A stretch of 64,000 nucleotides of DNA, from the NCBI RefSeq assembly GCF_000829415.1, contig NZ_AP014637.1, positions 6,268,374 to 6,332,373 on the forward strand, in the 5' to 3' direction. This stretch comes from Pseudomonas sp. StFLB209 (GTDB lineage Bacteria > Pseudomonadota > Gammaproteobacteria > Pseudomonadales > Pseudomonadaceae). Shown piece by piece: positions 46,355 to 57,784 of this stretch; position 1 is the first letter of the stretch; the number at the start of each line of letters is the position of its first letter. Under the pieces are notes generated by a model. It worked only from the letters and a program-made list of their open reading frames with translations, did not search any database and was not told where the DNA came from. The position numbers and the translations under genes are program-made.

Positions 46355-46471
46355 GGAGTTACAGCCCGTGGGTTGCGAAAAGGGCGGCCATTATAAGGCT
46401 GTCGGGCAAAGACGCCAGCGCACGCAGCGAGCAATCCGCCAGATCAGGCGGATCGCTCACCGCGAGCAGGC

Positions 46472-49351
46472 TCAGGCCAGCCGGGCGAGCATTTCCCGGG
46501 CTTCATTTTTCTGCACGTCATCGCCTTCAGTGACCACTTCACCGAGGATATCGCGCGCGCCCTCGGCATCACCCATGTCGATGTAGGCCCGCGCCAGATC
46601 CAGCTTGGTCGCAGCCTCGTCAGTACCGGACAGATAATCGAACTCCAGGTCGTCTTCCAGCGCAGCGGCATCACTGGCAGTGAAGCTTGGCGTGTCGAGT
46701 GGCGGGCTTTCCAGATCCTGAGACAGACGATCAAGCTCGGCGTTGACGTCGTCGATCTCCGAAGCGAATGCCTCGGTGGCCTGGTCGGTTTCGATTTCAT
46801 CGGCCAGCGACAGATCGAAGTCTTCCGGCAGCTCAAGGTCATGCCCCAGGCTGTCAGCGCTGCTCAGCCCCAGATCCAGTGGTTCTTCACCCAGACTCAG
46901 AAGCAGATCGTCCTCAGTCTTGAGCGCAGCCTCCTCCTGGGTCAGGTTCAGATCGAACTCGTCCAGCGGCTCTTGCGCCTCAGCCACCACCGGCGGCAGC
47001 GGCTCAGCATCGAGCAGATCGGCCAGCAGGTCATCTTCAGCCACCACCGGCGACAGCGGCTCGGCGTCGAGCAACTCGGCCAGCGGGTCATCCTCGACAG
47101 CCGTCAGCGGCTCGGGTTCGAAGCCGCCGTCATTGAGCAGGTCATCAAGATCGTCAACCGTCACCACCTCGTCAGTGGCAGCCGCCTCGAACTCGTCCAG
47201 GCTCAGATCAAAATCGTCATCCGCCGCTGCTATCACAGGCTCTGCTTCGGGCTCCGGCTCGGGCTCTGCCTCCAGGGCAGGCTCCGCCTCGGCCGCTGCC
47301 GGCTCATCATCAGCCAGCAGCTCTTCCAGATATTTGGCATCCAGCTCCGCCGCGATCGCCGCCGCAGACGTGGCCGCCGCAGCGGCTGCCACGGCCGCCA
47401 CCGGCGCCACAGAAGCAGGCGCAGGCTCGGCAGGTTTGGCCAGCTCGATCACAGGCGCCGGTGTCGGCGCCTGCGCTACACCCTTGGTCGAGTGATCGTC
47501 TTTTTGCTGCTCGACCTCAGCTTGAAGCTTTCCCGCCGCCACCAGCTTGCGCTCGTGCGCGGCATACGCCTTGTTGTTGCCTTGTTCGGCGTAGATTTCC
47601 ATCAGTTTCAGACGAATATCGTCGCGCTCGGGAGTCTCTTTCAAGGACTCTTCCAGCAACTCCACGGCCTGGTTCATACGGCCGTAAGCGATATGAATCT
47701 CGGCCTGCACCAGCGGGTCGGTCGGTCGCTCACGCGAAGCATTGGCGGCAGCCGCGGCAACGGCAGCCGGGGCCATGGTGTAGCTCGGCGACGGCGTCAC
47801 CAGGCTGTCGAAGCTGTCCGAAGAGGCGTTCAGGTCCATGTCAGAGACAAACTGCGACTCTTCAGCCAGTGCACGGGCCATATTGCGGTGTTTTTCTTCC
47901 TCGGCCCTGGCCCTGTTACGCCGCGCCAGGAACAACAGCAGCAGGGCCAGGAACAGCAAGGCCGCGCCACCGATAAGCCCCAGCAAGATCGGGTTTTCAA
48001 GGATAGCCTTGAACGGATCGGTTTCTTCCTGGGCAGCCACCGGCTCTACCGCCAGCGGCTGTTCGGCAGGCGCTGCAGCAGATTGGGCAGCACTGGCTGC
48101 CAGCGCATCTTCAGGGGCCAGCTCGCCTATCGGCTTGATCGGCGCGCCACTGGCATCGACGGCTGCAGCCGGCAATGGCGGGCTGACCGCTGGTGCGGCA
48201 CCGGCACCGGCACCGGCAGCCTGCATCTTGGCCAACTGATCATTCTTGAGTTCCATCAACCGCTGCAGTTTGTCCAACTGGCTTTGCAGGTCGGTCAGGC
48301 GACTGTTGAGTTCAGCGTTGTCGCGCCGCGAGGTGTCCAGCGCCTCCTGGGTAACAGCCAGCTTGTTGGCCAGATCATTGTCAGTCGCCGCGCCCTTGCT
48401 GCCAGGCGCCTTATTGGCCGCGACCAGGCTGAGATTGTCAGGGGTCTCGACCCGGGCTGGCGCCGCTCCGGTGCCGGCACGCCGGGTCGCGTCGACCTGA
48501 CGCTGACCGGCTGCACTGCGGCGCCCGTCACGCCAGGCCTGATACTGCCGGGCCACTTCGGCAATCGCCTGGCCTTGCGGCAGCGCGGTGGCCTGTTGAG
48601 CCGTTGGCAGGCGCAGCACCTGACCACGCTTGAGGCGGTTGATGTTGCCACCAATGAAAGCGTCCGGATTCAACGCCTGGATCGCCAGCATGGTCTGTTG
48701 AATGCTGCCGCCATTGCGTACCTTGGCTGCGATCTCCCACAACGTGTCGTTGTTGCTGGTCACGTACTGCTCGGGCTTGTCTACCGCCGGCGGCGGCAGC
48801 GCGGGCTGGGCAGGCGCGGGCGGCGGAGCGGCGGGCGGTTGCGCGGCAGGCGCCTGCACGGTCGCCGCCGGGGCGACCGCAGGCAGTTGCACAGGCGCTG
48901 CGGCCGGGGCCGGGGCCGGAGCAGGCGCTGACGCAGCCGTTTCGGAAGAGAAGCGCGGCGGGTCGAGCAACAGGCTGTATTCGCGCTGGGCACGACCGTT
49001 GGGCGACAGCACCTGAACCAGGAATTTTACATAAGGATCGGTCACCGGCTTGCTGGAGGTGACGCGCAACACGCTCTTGCCACCGGGGTTAATCACCGGG
49101 GTAAAGGTCAGGTCATTAAGGAAAGCCTGGCGGGTGACCCCTGCCTGAGAGGAATCTGCCGTGGTTCCCAGACTGGGTACCAGTTGCGAAGCATTGATGC
49201 CACGGGCATCGGTCAGCTCGATTTCAGCCACCAGCGGCTGGTTCAGGGTCGATTTGACCGACAGCTCGCCGAGCCCCAAAGCGTGTACTGCACCCGACGA
49301 CAGCGCCGAAGCCGCAGCAATCGCTACTACCAGTTTACGAACCTGAACCAT
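46472..49351 (-). CDS. fimV: FimV, type IV pilus assembly and polar peptidoglycan-binding protein
   Basis: A 959-residue, very acidic protein. The start is the ATG at 49351 (MVQVRKLVVAIAAASALSSG, a signal peptide); a longer frame adds 23 residues. Order: periplasmic N-terminal domain, Pro/Ala linker, LysM domain from about residue 196, coiled coil, one membrane helix near residue 470, then a long Glu/Asp-rich cytoplasmic part with a TPR-like segment and the conserved C-terminal FimV motif. It supports twitching motility and polar organisation. The acidic region contains a 19-residue tandem repeat. Confidence 0.95.
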   Translation of the reverse strand: MVQVRKLVVAIAAASALSSGAVHALGLGELSVKSTLNQPLVAEIELTDARGINASQLVPSLGTTADSSQAGVTRQAFLNDLTFTPVINPGGKSVLRVTSSKPVTDPYVKFLVQVLSPNGRAQREYSLLLDPPRFSSETAASAPAPAPAPAAAPVQLPAVAPAATVQAPAAQPPAAPPPAPAQPALPPPAVDKPEQYVTSNNDTLWEIAAKVRNGGSIQQTMLAIQALNPDAFIGGNINRLKRGQVLRLPTAQQATALPQGQAIAEVARQYQAWRDGRRSAAGQRQVDATRRAGTGAAPARVETPDNLSLVAANKAPGSKGAATDNDLANKLAVTQEALDTSRRDNAELNSRLTDLQSQLDKLQRLMELKNDQLAKMQAAGAGAGAAPAVSPPLPAAAVDASGAPIKPIGELAPEDALAASAAQSAAAPAEQPLAVEPVAAQEETDPFKAILENPILLGLIGGAALLFLALLLLFLARRNRARAEEEKHRNMARALAEESQFVSDMDLNASSDSFDSLVTPSPSYTMAPAAVAAAAANASRERPTDPLVQAEIHIAYGRMNQAVELLEESLKETPERDDIRLKLMEIYAEQGNNKAYAAHERKLVAAGKLQAEVEQQKDDHSTKGVAQAPTPAPVIELAKPAEPAPASVAPVAAVAAAAAATSAAAIAAELDAKYLEELLADDEPAAAEAEPALEAEPEPEPEAEPVIAAADDDFDLSLDEFEAAATDEVVTVDDLDDLLNDGGFEPEPLTAVEDDPLAELLDAEPLSPVVAEDDLLADLLDAEPLPPVVAEAQEPLDEFDLNLTQEEAALKTEDDLLLSLGEEPLDLGLSSADSLGHDLELPEDFDLSLADEIETDQATEAFASEIDDVNAELDRLSQDLESPPLDTPSFTASDAAALEDDLEFDYLSGTDEAATKLDLARAYIDMGDAEGARDILGEVVTEGDDVQKNEAREMLARLA
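46981..47094. repeat. 57-bp tandem direct repeat inside fimV (2 copies)
   Basis: Two adjacent 57-bp units (46981-47037 and 47038-47094) differ at only a few positions and encode two 19-residue copies in the acidic cytoplasmic domain (each centred on LLDAEPL). A weaker third unit begins at about 47098. The length is a multiple of three, so the frame is kept and copy number could vary among strains. Confidence 0.8.
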
Positions 49352-49438
49352 AGCCCATCCCTTGTTTGAAGACTCTCCGAAACCGGAGTAAGGCGTGTTG
49401 CCGCTAGAATCATTATCCAAATCGTTGCCAAGTATCTT

Positions 49439-50449
49439 TTACACATGGCCTTTTATCAACAACTCAGCCACTTGCACAGCATTGAGCGCCGCACCTTTGC
49501 GCACATTGTCGCAAGTCAGCCACAGGCTGAGCTGGCGTGAATCGTCGATACCGCGGCGCACCCGGCCGACATACACCACATCCTGCCCTACCGCATCGCC
49601 CACCGGGGTCGGGTAATCTCCGGCATCGACCAACTCCACGCCCGGCGCGGCATCCAGGCGCTTATTGACCAACGCCAGGTCGACATCCTGGGCGGTTTGC
49701 AGCGATATGCTGAAACTGTCGCCGAAAAATACCGGCACCTGGATACAAGTAGCGCAGACCTTGAGTAAAGGCAGCGCCAGCAATTCGCGCAACTCGCTGA
49801 CCAGACGTTTTTCTTGCGGCGCATGACCGTGCTCATCCGGCGTACCGACCTGGGCAAGCAGGTTAAAAGCCACCTGGCGATCATAAAACCGCGGTTCAAG
49901 AGGCCGCATGTTGAGCAACTCGGCGGTCTGCCGCGCCAGCTCGCTGACACCCTCACGCCCCAAGGTCGAGACGGCCATGCAGGCCGTCACATCGACGCGC
50001 TGGATATCCAGCACCTCGCGCAGCGGCGCCAAAGCCAGAGCCAGCGCCGTCGCCGCCGAGCCCGGATTGCTCAACAACAGTGGCGCAGAGCGGCCAGCAA
50101 GCTGCGCGGCGTTGATTTCCGGCACCAGCAGCGATGCCTGCTGGTGATCGAAGGCGCCGGACAAATCAATGACCGAACAGCCCGCCTGCAGGGCACGCGG
50201 CGCAAAACTGCGACTGATCGCAGCGCCTGCGGCAAAAAACGCCAGGCCGACTCTGGAAAAGTCAAACGCGTCCACTTCCCGCGCACGCAGATTCTTGCCT
50301 TTGAATGGCAACGAGGTACCTGACGATTCGGCACTGGCCAGCAAATGCAATTCGCTCAGTGGAAAGTCGCGCTCCTCAAGAATCTGGACGATGGTTTCGC
50401 CCACGGTTCCGGTGGCGCCGATCACGGCGATAGCAAAGGGCTGACTCAT
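49439..50449 (-). CDS. usg: USG-1 / aspartate-semialdehyde dehydrogenase-like protein
   Basis: A 336-residue member of the Asd family (N-terminal GATGTVGE NAD-binding motif, then ALRPxx-type dimerisation domain). The position next to fimV, together with divergence of the active-site segment (LSNPGSAATALALAL in place of the catalytic-Cys NCxT motif), identifies it as the USG-1 paralogue rather than the active Asd. The genuine asd, normally the next gene upstream, is not here. Confidence 0.88.
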   Translation of the reverse strand: MSQPFAIAVIGATGTVGETIVQILEERDFPLSELHLLASAESSGTSLPFKGKNLRAREVDAFDFSRVGLAFFAAGAAISRSFAPRALQAGCSVIDLSGAFDHQQASLLVPEINAAQLAGRSAPLLLSNPGSAATALALALAPLREVLDIQRVDVTACMAVSTLGREGVSELARQTAELLNMRPLEPRFYDRQVAFNLLAQVGTPDEHGHAPQEKRLVSELRELLALPLLKVCATCIQVPVFFGDSFSISLQTAQDVDLALVNKRLDAAPGVELVDAGDYPTPVGDAVGQDVVYVGRVRRGIDDSRQLSLWLTCDNVRKGAALNAVQVAELLIKGHV

Positions 50450-50535
50450 GCATAAACCTCAGGGAAAAATGGGGAGCGGCACTTTACCCGCGCCACGGAT
50501 GCCAGGCAATCAAGGCTGCCCGCTCTAGACTGCTT

Positions 50536-51096
50536 TCATGGCTCTGGGCCAATAGGAAAAAACACACCATGGCTCCACACGCCCAACCAGCGCTGGCCGT
50601 CCAATTCGGCAGACACGGCCAGGTCGACCAATTGATAGAAGACATTGCGATGCAGCAGCGCCTCCAGATTGGCGCGCACCAGCACATAAGGGGCCGGTTC
50701 AAGGGTGACTGGGTCGGTTTCGACCCGCAGCGGATGTTGCGGGCCGATCTCGACCTGATCATCGACGTGGGTGACCAGGCTCAGAATCTGGCGCTCGCCC
50801 GCCCCGCTGACACTGAGAGAGATGGCCACAAAAGGCGCGTCATCCACCTGGATGCCGACCTTTTCTACCGGTGTGACCAGAAAGTAGTCATCGCCATCGC
50901 GACGGATGATGTTGGAAAACAGCTGGACCATGGGCTTGCGGCCAATCGGCGACCCTTGGTAGTACCAAGTGCCGTCACGGGCGATACGCATATCGATATC
51001 GCCACAAAATGCCGGATTCCACAGATGCACCGGCGCAGGACCCCGGCCTTTGGGGAGTTGCGCCAGCAGGTCGGAGGTCTTGCCTGAATCGCTCAT
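50536..51096 (-). CDS. DUF1285 family protein
   Basis: A 186-residue soluble protein matching DUF1285, with the characteristic WNPAFCGDIDMRIARDGTWYYQGSPI start. The ATG at 51096 is chosen; the frame to 51117 runs into the DUF4823 stop region. Function is unknown. It is 7 bases after the DUF4823 gene. Confidence 0.85.
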   Translation of the reverse strand: MSDSGKTSDLLAQLPKGRGPAPVHLWNPAFCGDIDMRIARDGTWYYQGSPIGRKPMVQLFSNIIRRDGDDYFLVTPVEKVGIQVDDAPFVAISLSVSGAGERQILSLVTHVDDQVEIGPQHPLRVETDPVTLEPAPYVLVRANLEALLHRNVFYQLVDLAVSAELDGQRWLGVWSHGVFFPIGPEP

Positions 51097-51103
51097 ACCG
51101 GTC

Positions 51104-51709
51104 CTATCGAGAGACACCTATCAAGCCACGAGCATATTGCTCCATGGGCGGACCAAGCAAATCTTCGGGACGGGTGTCGTAAAGCGTCAGCAAACCGCCA
51201 CGACTGCGGATTCGTGCGCTGTCGATCAAGTATTGCGTGGAGGTTTCGATCAGCATCATCTGAATGACCCCGCTGTCGATGCCAAAGCGATCCAGCGCTT
51301 CTTCATCAGCCCACTGGTCCCAAGTGCCGATCCGGTCGTCAGCACGGGCGAAACGGGTATACAACAGGTAGTGCGCACCAGCACTGCGGGCTTCGCTCAA
51401 GGCTTGATCGAGACCCACCGGGGCACGGGCACGGCGCACCAGGGGAAAGAACTCGATGAAGTTATTGAAAGCCTCTTCGGCCACTACGTTAGGACGCGGA
51501 TAAGCCCTGCCTGGCGGCACGAAGGCCGCTTGAGCGATATAGATAAAGGAGTCGGGCTGCAGGCGAAAGTTACTGGTCCGCCGGGTCTGGCTGTGATCGA
51601 GCAGCCCGGCATCGCTGAACTGCTCGTGAACGCCATCGGCCATGTCGCTGACTTTCATGCAGCCACCAAGCGCGACAAGCGCCAGCAGCAGAATCAGGCT
51701 ACGCATCAT
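51104..51709 (-). CDS. DUF4823 lipoprotein
   Basis: A 201-residue lipoprotein with lipobox ALGGC (Cys17) after a hydrophobic signal. The remainder fits DUF4823. Function is unknown. It is between the TetR and DUF1285 genes on the minus strand, 86 bases from the TetR gene. Confidence 0.85.
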   Translation of the reverse strand: MMRSLILLLALVALGGCMKVSDMADGVHEQFSDAGLLDHSQTRRTSNFRLQPDSFIYIAQAAFVPPGRAYPRPNVVAEEAFNNFIEFFPLVRRARAPVGLDQALSEARSAGAHYLLYTRFARADDRIGTWDQWADEEALDRFGIDSGVIQMMLIETSTQYLIDSARIRSRGGLLTLYDTRPEDLLGPPMEQYARGLIGVSR

Positions 51710-51795
51710 TACTCTCCCAAAAACCGGTGACGAAAAACCGGCGAATGGCCGTCGGATGCAGCTTCCGCGCCATTTTCACCTACCCGGCAGGAAAC

Positions 51796-52458
51796 TCATT
51801 TCGCCGCAGGGTCGGGTTTTACTTCAACAGCCAGCTCAGGGTCGCGCTTGCGTTTGTTGCCCATGCGCACGCCGATGTCCATCAGGAACTGGAAAAAGCC
51901 TTCCTGATCTTCGAGCACATTGCTCCAGAACGGCGAGTGGTACAGCGCCACAGCGCCGTGGACCAATGCCCAGGCGGCACAATAATGGAAGTATGGCGGG
52001 ACATCTTCGAGCTTGCCTTCGTTGATACGCCCCTTGATAAGCAAGGTCAGATGCTCAAAGTTAGAGGCACGAATGCGGTGCAGCTCTTCGACCATTTCCG
52101 GCACCTGGTTGCCCTTGACCACTTTTTCTTCGAGGCGGTCGAACAACCGGTAACGCTGCGGGTCGCGCATGCGGAACTCGAAGTAGGCCCGTGACAGCGC
52201 CTCCTTGTCACGATCGACATCGGCCGAGTGCAGCAATTCGTTGAGATCGCGCTCGTAATCAAGCATCAGCCGCAGATAGATCTCGGCCTTGGACTTGAAG
52301 TGCTTGTAGATCGTCCCTTTGCCGATCCCGACCGCGTCGGCGATCATCTCGACAGTGACACTGTCCTCACCCTGCTCCAGAAAAAGCTTCAGTGCGGTGT
52401 CGAGAATTTCCTGTTCACGGCGGCGAAATTCACGGACCTTTCGAGGTTCTTTTTGCAT
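51796..52458 (-). CDS. TetR family transcriptional regulator
   Basis: A 220-residue regulator. The HTH is residues 30-50 (TVEMIADAVGIGKGTIYKHF), followed by a helical ligand-binding domain. The start is the ATG at 52458 (MQKEPRKVREF). The syntenic P. aeruginosa regulator next to tatD is also TetR-type. The Lys/Arg-rich tail (GNKRKRDPE) is notable. Ligand and targets are unknown. Confidence 0.92.
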   Translation of the reverse strand: MQKEPRKVREFRRREQEILDTALKLFLEQGEDSVTVEMIADAVGIGKGTIYKHFKSKAEIYLRLMLDYERDLNELLHSADVDRDKEALSRAYFEFRMRDPQRYRLFDRLEEKVVKGNQVPEMVEELHRIRASNFEHLTLLIKGRINEGKLEDVPPYFHYCAAWALVHGAVALYHSPFWSNVLEDQEGFFQFLMDIGVRMGNKRKRDPELAVEVKPDPAAK

Positions 52459-52746
52459 AGTGAGAGGGTCTGCAAGGCTCAAAATCGAAGCCGGGTATTA
52501 TGCCTAATTGGCGCGAAAATGCACTGTTCATCCATCTTGTCGAGCACCCGCTGTCTGCATTTCGCCCCCCCTGCCCTGCAAGGCTGGCACTTGCGGCACA
52601 AACCGCCGGACACAGTGGCCCCCCATCAAGGCTGCCCAACCCTATACATCAATCAGGCACTCAATAACGGTTTTAGTATTCCAAAACTGTTTAAAAAATG
52701 ACCAATGGCGACTGGCAGGCCAGGTATTCTCATCAATACTTAAAGC

Positions 52747-52864
52747 GTTGGTACGCATTCCCCCCAAATGCCGCACCAATAAAGGCATTCATGGATGGCA
52801 TGCCTTTGTTTTACTCCTAATGGTCTTGACCCGGTTTCACCCCCCAGAATCCGGGTTTCTTTTT
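52747..52864 (+). ncRNA. rgsA: RgsA/P16-like RpoS-dependent small RNA
   Basis: The 427-base gap between the TetR and tatD genes holds no real protein on either strand but has a transcript-like unit on the plus strand. A RpoS-type -10 (CAATACTTAA, 52734-52743; consensus CTATACTTAA) is followed by about 118 bases, an internal stem (AAAGGCAT/ATGCCTTT, 52781-52807) and a terminator (ACCCGG/CCGGGT, then TTTCTTTTT, 52829-52864). Size, location beside tatD/TetR and the RpoS box match the Pseudomonas sRNA RgsA (P16), as I recall it. Upstream, 52459-52730 shows no further feature. Confidence 0.7.
52829..52864 (+). terminator. Rho-independent terminator of the RgsA-like sRNA
   Basis: A GC-rich stem (ACCCGG with CCGGGT, extendable by a TTC/GAA pair set) and a C-rich loop are followed by a T-rich tail at 52856-52864. 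No plus-strand protein gene is upstream that it could serve. Confidence 0.75.
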
Positions 52865-52885
52865 GCCTGCTGTTTTTGTCTGGCC

Positions 52886-53671
52886 TCAACGCTGCAAGTG
52901 GGCCAGAGGAAACAACCGGGCGAAGTTATCGGTGGTCTGCTCAGCGAAGCGCTCGTAGCTTTCACCGCGCAGCATGGCCAGAAACTGGGCGACTTCACGC
53001 ACATATTGCGGCAAGTTGGGTTTGCCACGGTAAGGTATCGGCGCCAGGTAAGGAGAGTCAGTCTCGACCAGCAACCGGTCGGCCGGAACCTGACGAGCCA
53101 CATCACGCAACGCATCAGCATTGCGGAAGGTGACGATGCCCGACAACGAGATATAAAACCCCAGATCCAGAGCGGCTTTGGCCATTTCCCAGTCTTCAGT
53201 GAAGCAATGCAGCACGCCGGCCTGAGGCAATGCCGCCTCACGCAATAACTGCAGAGTATCGCTGCGCGCCGCGCGGGTATGCACGATCACCGGCTTGCCG
53301 GTAATCCGTGCGGCCTCCAGGTGCAGGCGAAACGACGCCTGCTGCAGTTCGGCCGCCTCAGGCTCGTAATGGTAATCCAGGCCGGTTTCACCGATGGCCA
53401 CCACCCGCGGGTGATCCAGCTCCCGGAGCAGCCATTGCAGTGCAGGCTCCTCGCCGGGTTTGAGGTCCAGCGGATGAACGCCCACCGAACAGTCGACATC
53501 GGCATAGCGCTCAGCCAGTGCCTTGACCGTTGCGGCGTTGTCAGCGCTGACACCGATGCACAGAAAATGACCTACCCCCTGGTCACGTGCCGCTTGCAGC
53601 GCGGCATCCAGAGAACCCTGATGCAGGGTCAGGTCGAGGCGGTCCAGATGGCAATGAGAATCTATAAGCAT
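52886..53671 (-). CDS. tatD: TatD family metal-dependent hydrolase (DNase/deacylase)
   Basis: A 261-residue TIM-barrel hydrolase. The metal-binding start DSHCHLDRLD and later conserved GETGLDYH and VHTRAA segments are present. Such proteins have 3'-5' exonuclease activity or remove D-amino acids from tRNA. It is 13 bases after pilZ, in the pilZ-tatD order typical of Pseudomonas. Confidence 0.94.
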   Translation of the reverse strand: MLIDSHCHLDRLDLTLHQGSLDAALQAARDQGVGHFLCIGVSADNAATVKALAERYADVDCSVGVHPLDLKPGEEPALQWLLRELDHPRVVAIGETGLDYHYEPEAAELQQASFRLHLEAARITGKPVIVHTRAARSDTLQLLREAALPQAGVLHCFTEDWEMAKAALDLGFYISLSGIVTFRNADALRDVARQVPADRLLVETDSPYLAPIPYRGKPNLPQYVREVAQFLAMLRGESYERFAEQTTDNFARLFPLAHLQR

Positions 53672-53684
53672 GAATAAGGCACAG

Positions 53685-54041
53685 TCACATCGTATGGGTG
53701 GGGCGGTCGGACTTCAGGGCACCGGCCAGGTAGGTTTCGATCAGGTTGCGGGCAGTATTGTCACCGTCGTTGAACTGCACACCGACACCGGCGGTGCGAT
53801 TGCCCTGAGCGCCTTTGGGGGTGACCCAGATGACTTTGCCGGCGACCGGGACTTTTTCCGGCTCGTCCATCAGGTTCAGGAGCATGAACACTTCATCGCC
53901 CAGCTTGTAATTCTTGGGGGTCGGAATGAACAACCCGCCATGCTTGATGAACGGCATATAGGCGGCGTAGAGCACGGACTTGTCCTTGATGGTCAGGGAC
54001 AGGATGCCGTTACGCGGACCAGGATTGATCGGCAGGCTCAT
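53685..54041 (-). CDS. pilZ: PilZ, type IV pilus assembly protein
   Basis: A 118-residue PilZ-fold protein. It lacks the Arg-x-x-x-Arg and (D/N)xSxxG motifs of c-di-GMP-binding PilZ domains, as does the founding PilZ, which acts through the PilB ATPase. A strong Shine-Dalgarno (AAGGAG) precedes the ATG. It is separated from holB by a 177-base gap that holds a MITE-like repeat. Confidence 0.94.
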   Translation of the reverse strand: MSLPINPGPRNGILSLTIKDKSVLYAAYMPFIKHGGLFIPTPKNYKLGDEVFMLLNLMDEPEKVPVAGKVIWVTPKGAQGNRTAGVGVQFNDGDNTARNLIETYLAGALKSDRPTHTM

Positions 54042-54072
54042 TGCATCTCCTTGGAATAACGTTCAGCGCTGA

Positions 54073-54212
54073 GGGTACCTCTAAAAACGTAAGCGAGGCA
54101 GTCAGCGCAAGGCGAAAACAGGCGAGGAAGCGGAGTTTACGGGTTGTAAATGAGCATTCCGAGCCTGTTTTCAACGCAGTGATGGCAACGTAGGTAGTTT
54201 TTAGAAGTGCCC
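54073..54212. mobile_element. MITE-like repeat with terminal inverted repeats (copy 1)
   Basis: About 140 bp between pilZ and holB. The ends GGGTACCTCTAAAAAC and (reverse complement) GGGCACTTCTAAAAAC are imperfect terminal inverted repeats of 16 bp. The interior has no gene but includes CCTGTTTTC-type internal palindromes. A degenerate copy in opposite orientation occurs at 59067-59203. It has the look of the IS-derived non-autonomous elements common in Pseudomonas; no transposase is nearby. Confidence 0.75.
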
Positions 54213-54218
54213 TTGAGT

Positions 54219-56965
<2,747 letters not shown>

Positions 56966-56968
56966 GAA

Positions 56969-57784
56969 TCAGCTACCCAGAAGTGCGTACGCAACAGCCT
57001 GCATTCTACGGGTGAGCGGCCCGACCGGCCAGTTCAGCTGAGCAAAGCCGCGAACCGGCCAGATGCCATATACGCTGTTACAAACAAAGAGTTCGTCCGC
57101 CTGCTCCAGGTCGGACATCGACAGGTCGCGGACTTCGACAGCGATCCCCAGGGTTGGTGCCTGATCGAGCAATTCGGCACGCATGACACCGGCCACCCCA
57201 CAGCGCAGCAGATCAGCCGTGATCAGCCGTCCGTCACGCACCACAAACAGGTTGCTGTACACCCCTTCGACCGGGCGGCCGCTGGTGTCGCGCATCAGCC
57301 CTTCGGCAAACTCCGGCGTTTGCCATTCGGCGCGGGCCAGCACCTGCTCCAGCCGGTTGAGATGCTTGATACCGGCCAACAGGGGCTGCTCGGCCAGGCG
57401 GGTCTGGCATTCGTAAAGACGAACCCCCTGTGCAAAGTGACCCGCAGGGTAAACCGGCGCGGGCGAGCCTTGCAGGATACGCCGTGGCGCGGAACCGGCA
57501 GCCGGTGCATAACCGCGCTGGCTGTCGCCACGCGTGAGGATCAGCTTCATCACACCGGCATCCAGCTGCCTGGCAAAGCGGGTCATTTCAGCGCGGATCA
57601 ACGCCAGGTCAGCCTCTATGCCCAGACGCTGGCAGGAGACGGCCAGACGCTGCACATGGCGATCGAACAGCAGCGGCTGCCCGGCCCGCACAGCGATGGT
57701 CTCGAACAGCCCATCGCCATAGGCCAGCCCGCGGTTAGCCAATGCCAGGCTGTCTGCCGGCTGGCCGTCGACCCACGCCGTCAT
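56969..57784 (-). CDS. pabC: Aminodeoxychorismate lyase
   Basis: A 271-residue fold-type IV PLP enzyme making 4-aminobenzoate for folate. The PLP lysine is in GIKHLNRLEQ. The ATG at 57784 is preferred; it overlaps the fabF stop as TGATG, though a GTG at 57787 is possible. Its place between fabF and mltG is as in E. coli. Confidence 0.94.
   Translation of the reverse strand: MTAWVDGQPADSLALANRGLAYGDGLFETIAVRAGQPLLFDRHVQRLAVSCQRLGIEADLALIRAEMTRFARQLDAGVMKLILTRGDSQRGYAPAAGSAPRRILQGSPAPVYPAGHFAQGVRLYECQTRLAEQPLLAGIKHLNRLEQVLARAEWQTPEFAEGLMRDTSGRPVEGVYSNLFVVRDGRLITADLLRCGVAGVMRAELLDQAPTLGIAVEVRDLSMSDLEQADELFVCNSVYGIWPVRGFAQLNWPVGPLTRRMQAVAYALLGS

Noticed and set aside
46981..47160. Short repeats as a CRISPR-like array
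   Set aside because: The units are contiguous, in frame in fimV and without spacers; no cas gene is present.
46841..48931. 696-codon plus-strand frame rich in Arg and Gln
   Set aside because: Antisense to the acidic fimV domain; composition simply mirrors the Glu/Asp codons of fimV.
52508..53248. 246-codon plus-strand frame over the tatD 3' end and sRNA region
   Set aside because: No Shine-Dalgarno and no domain; it overlaps the tatD coding region antisense and a likely sRNA.
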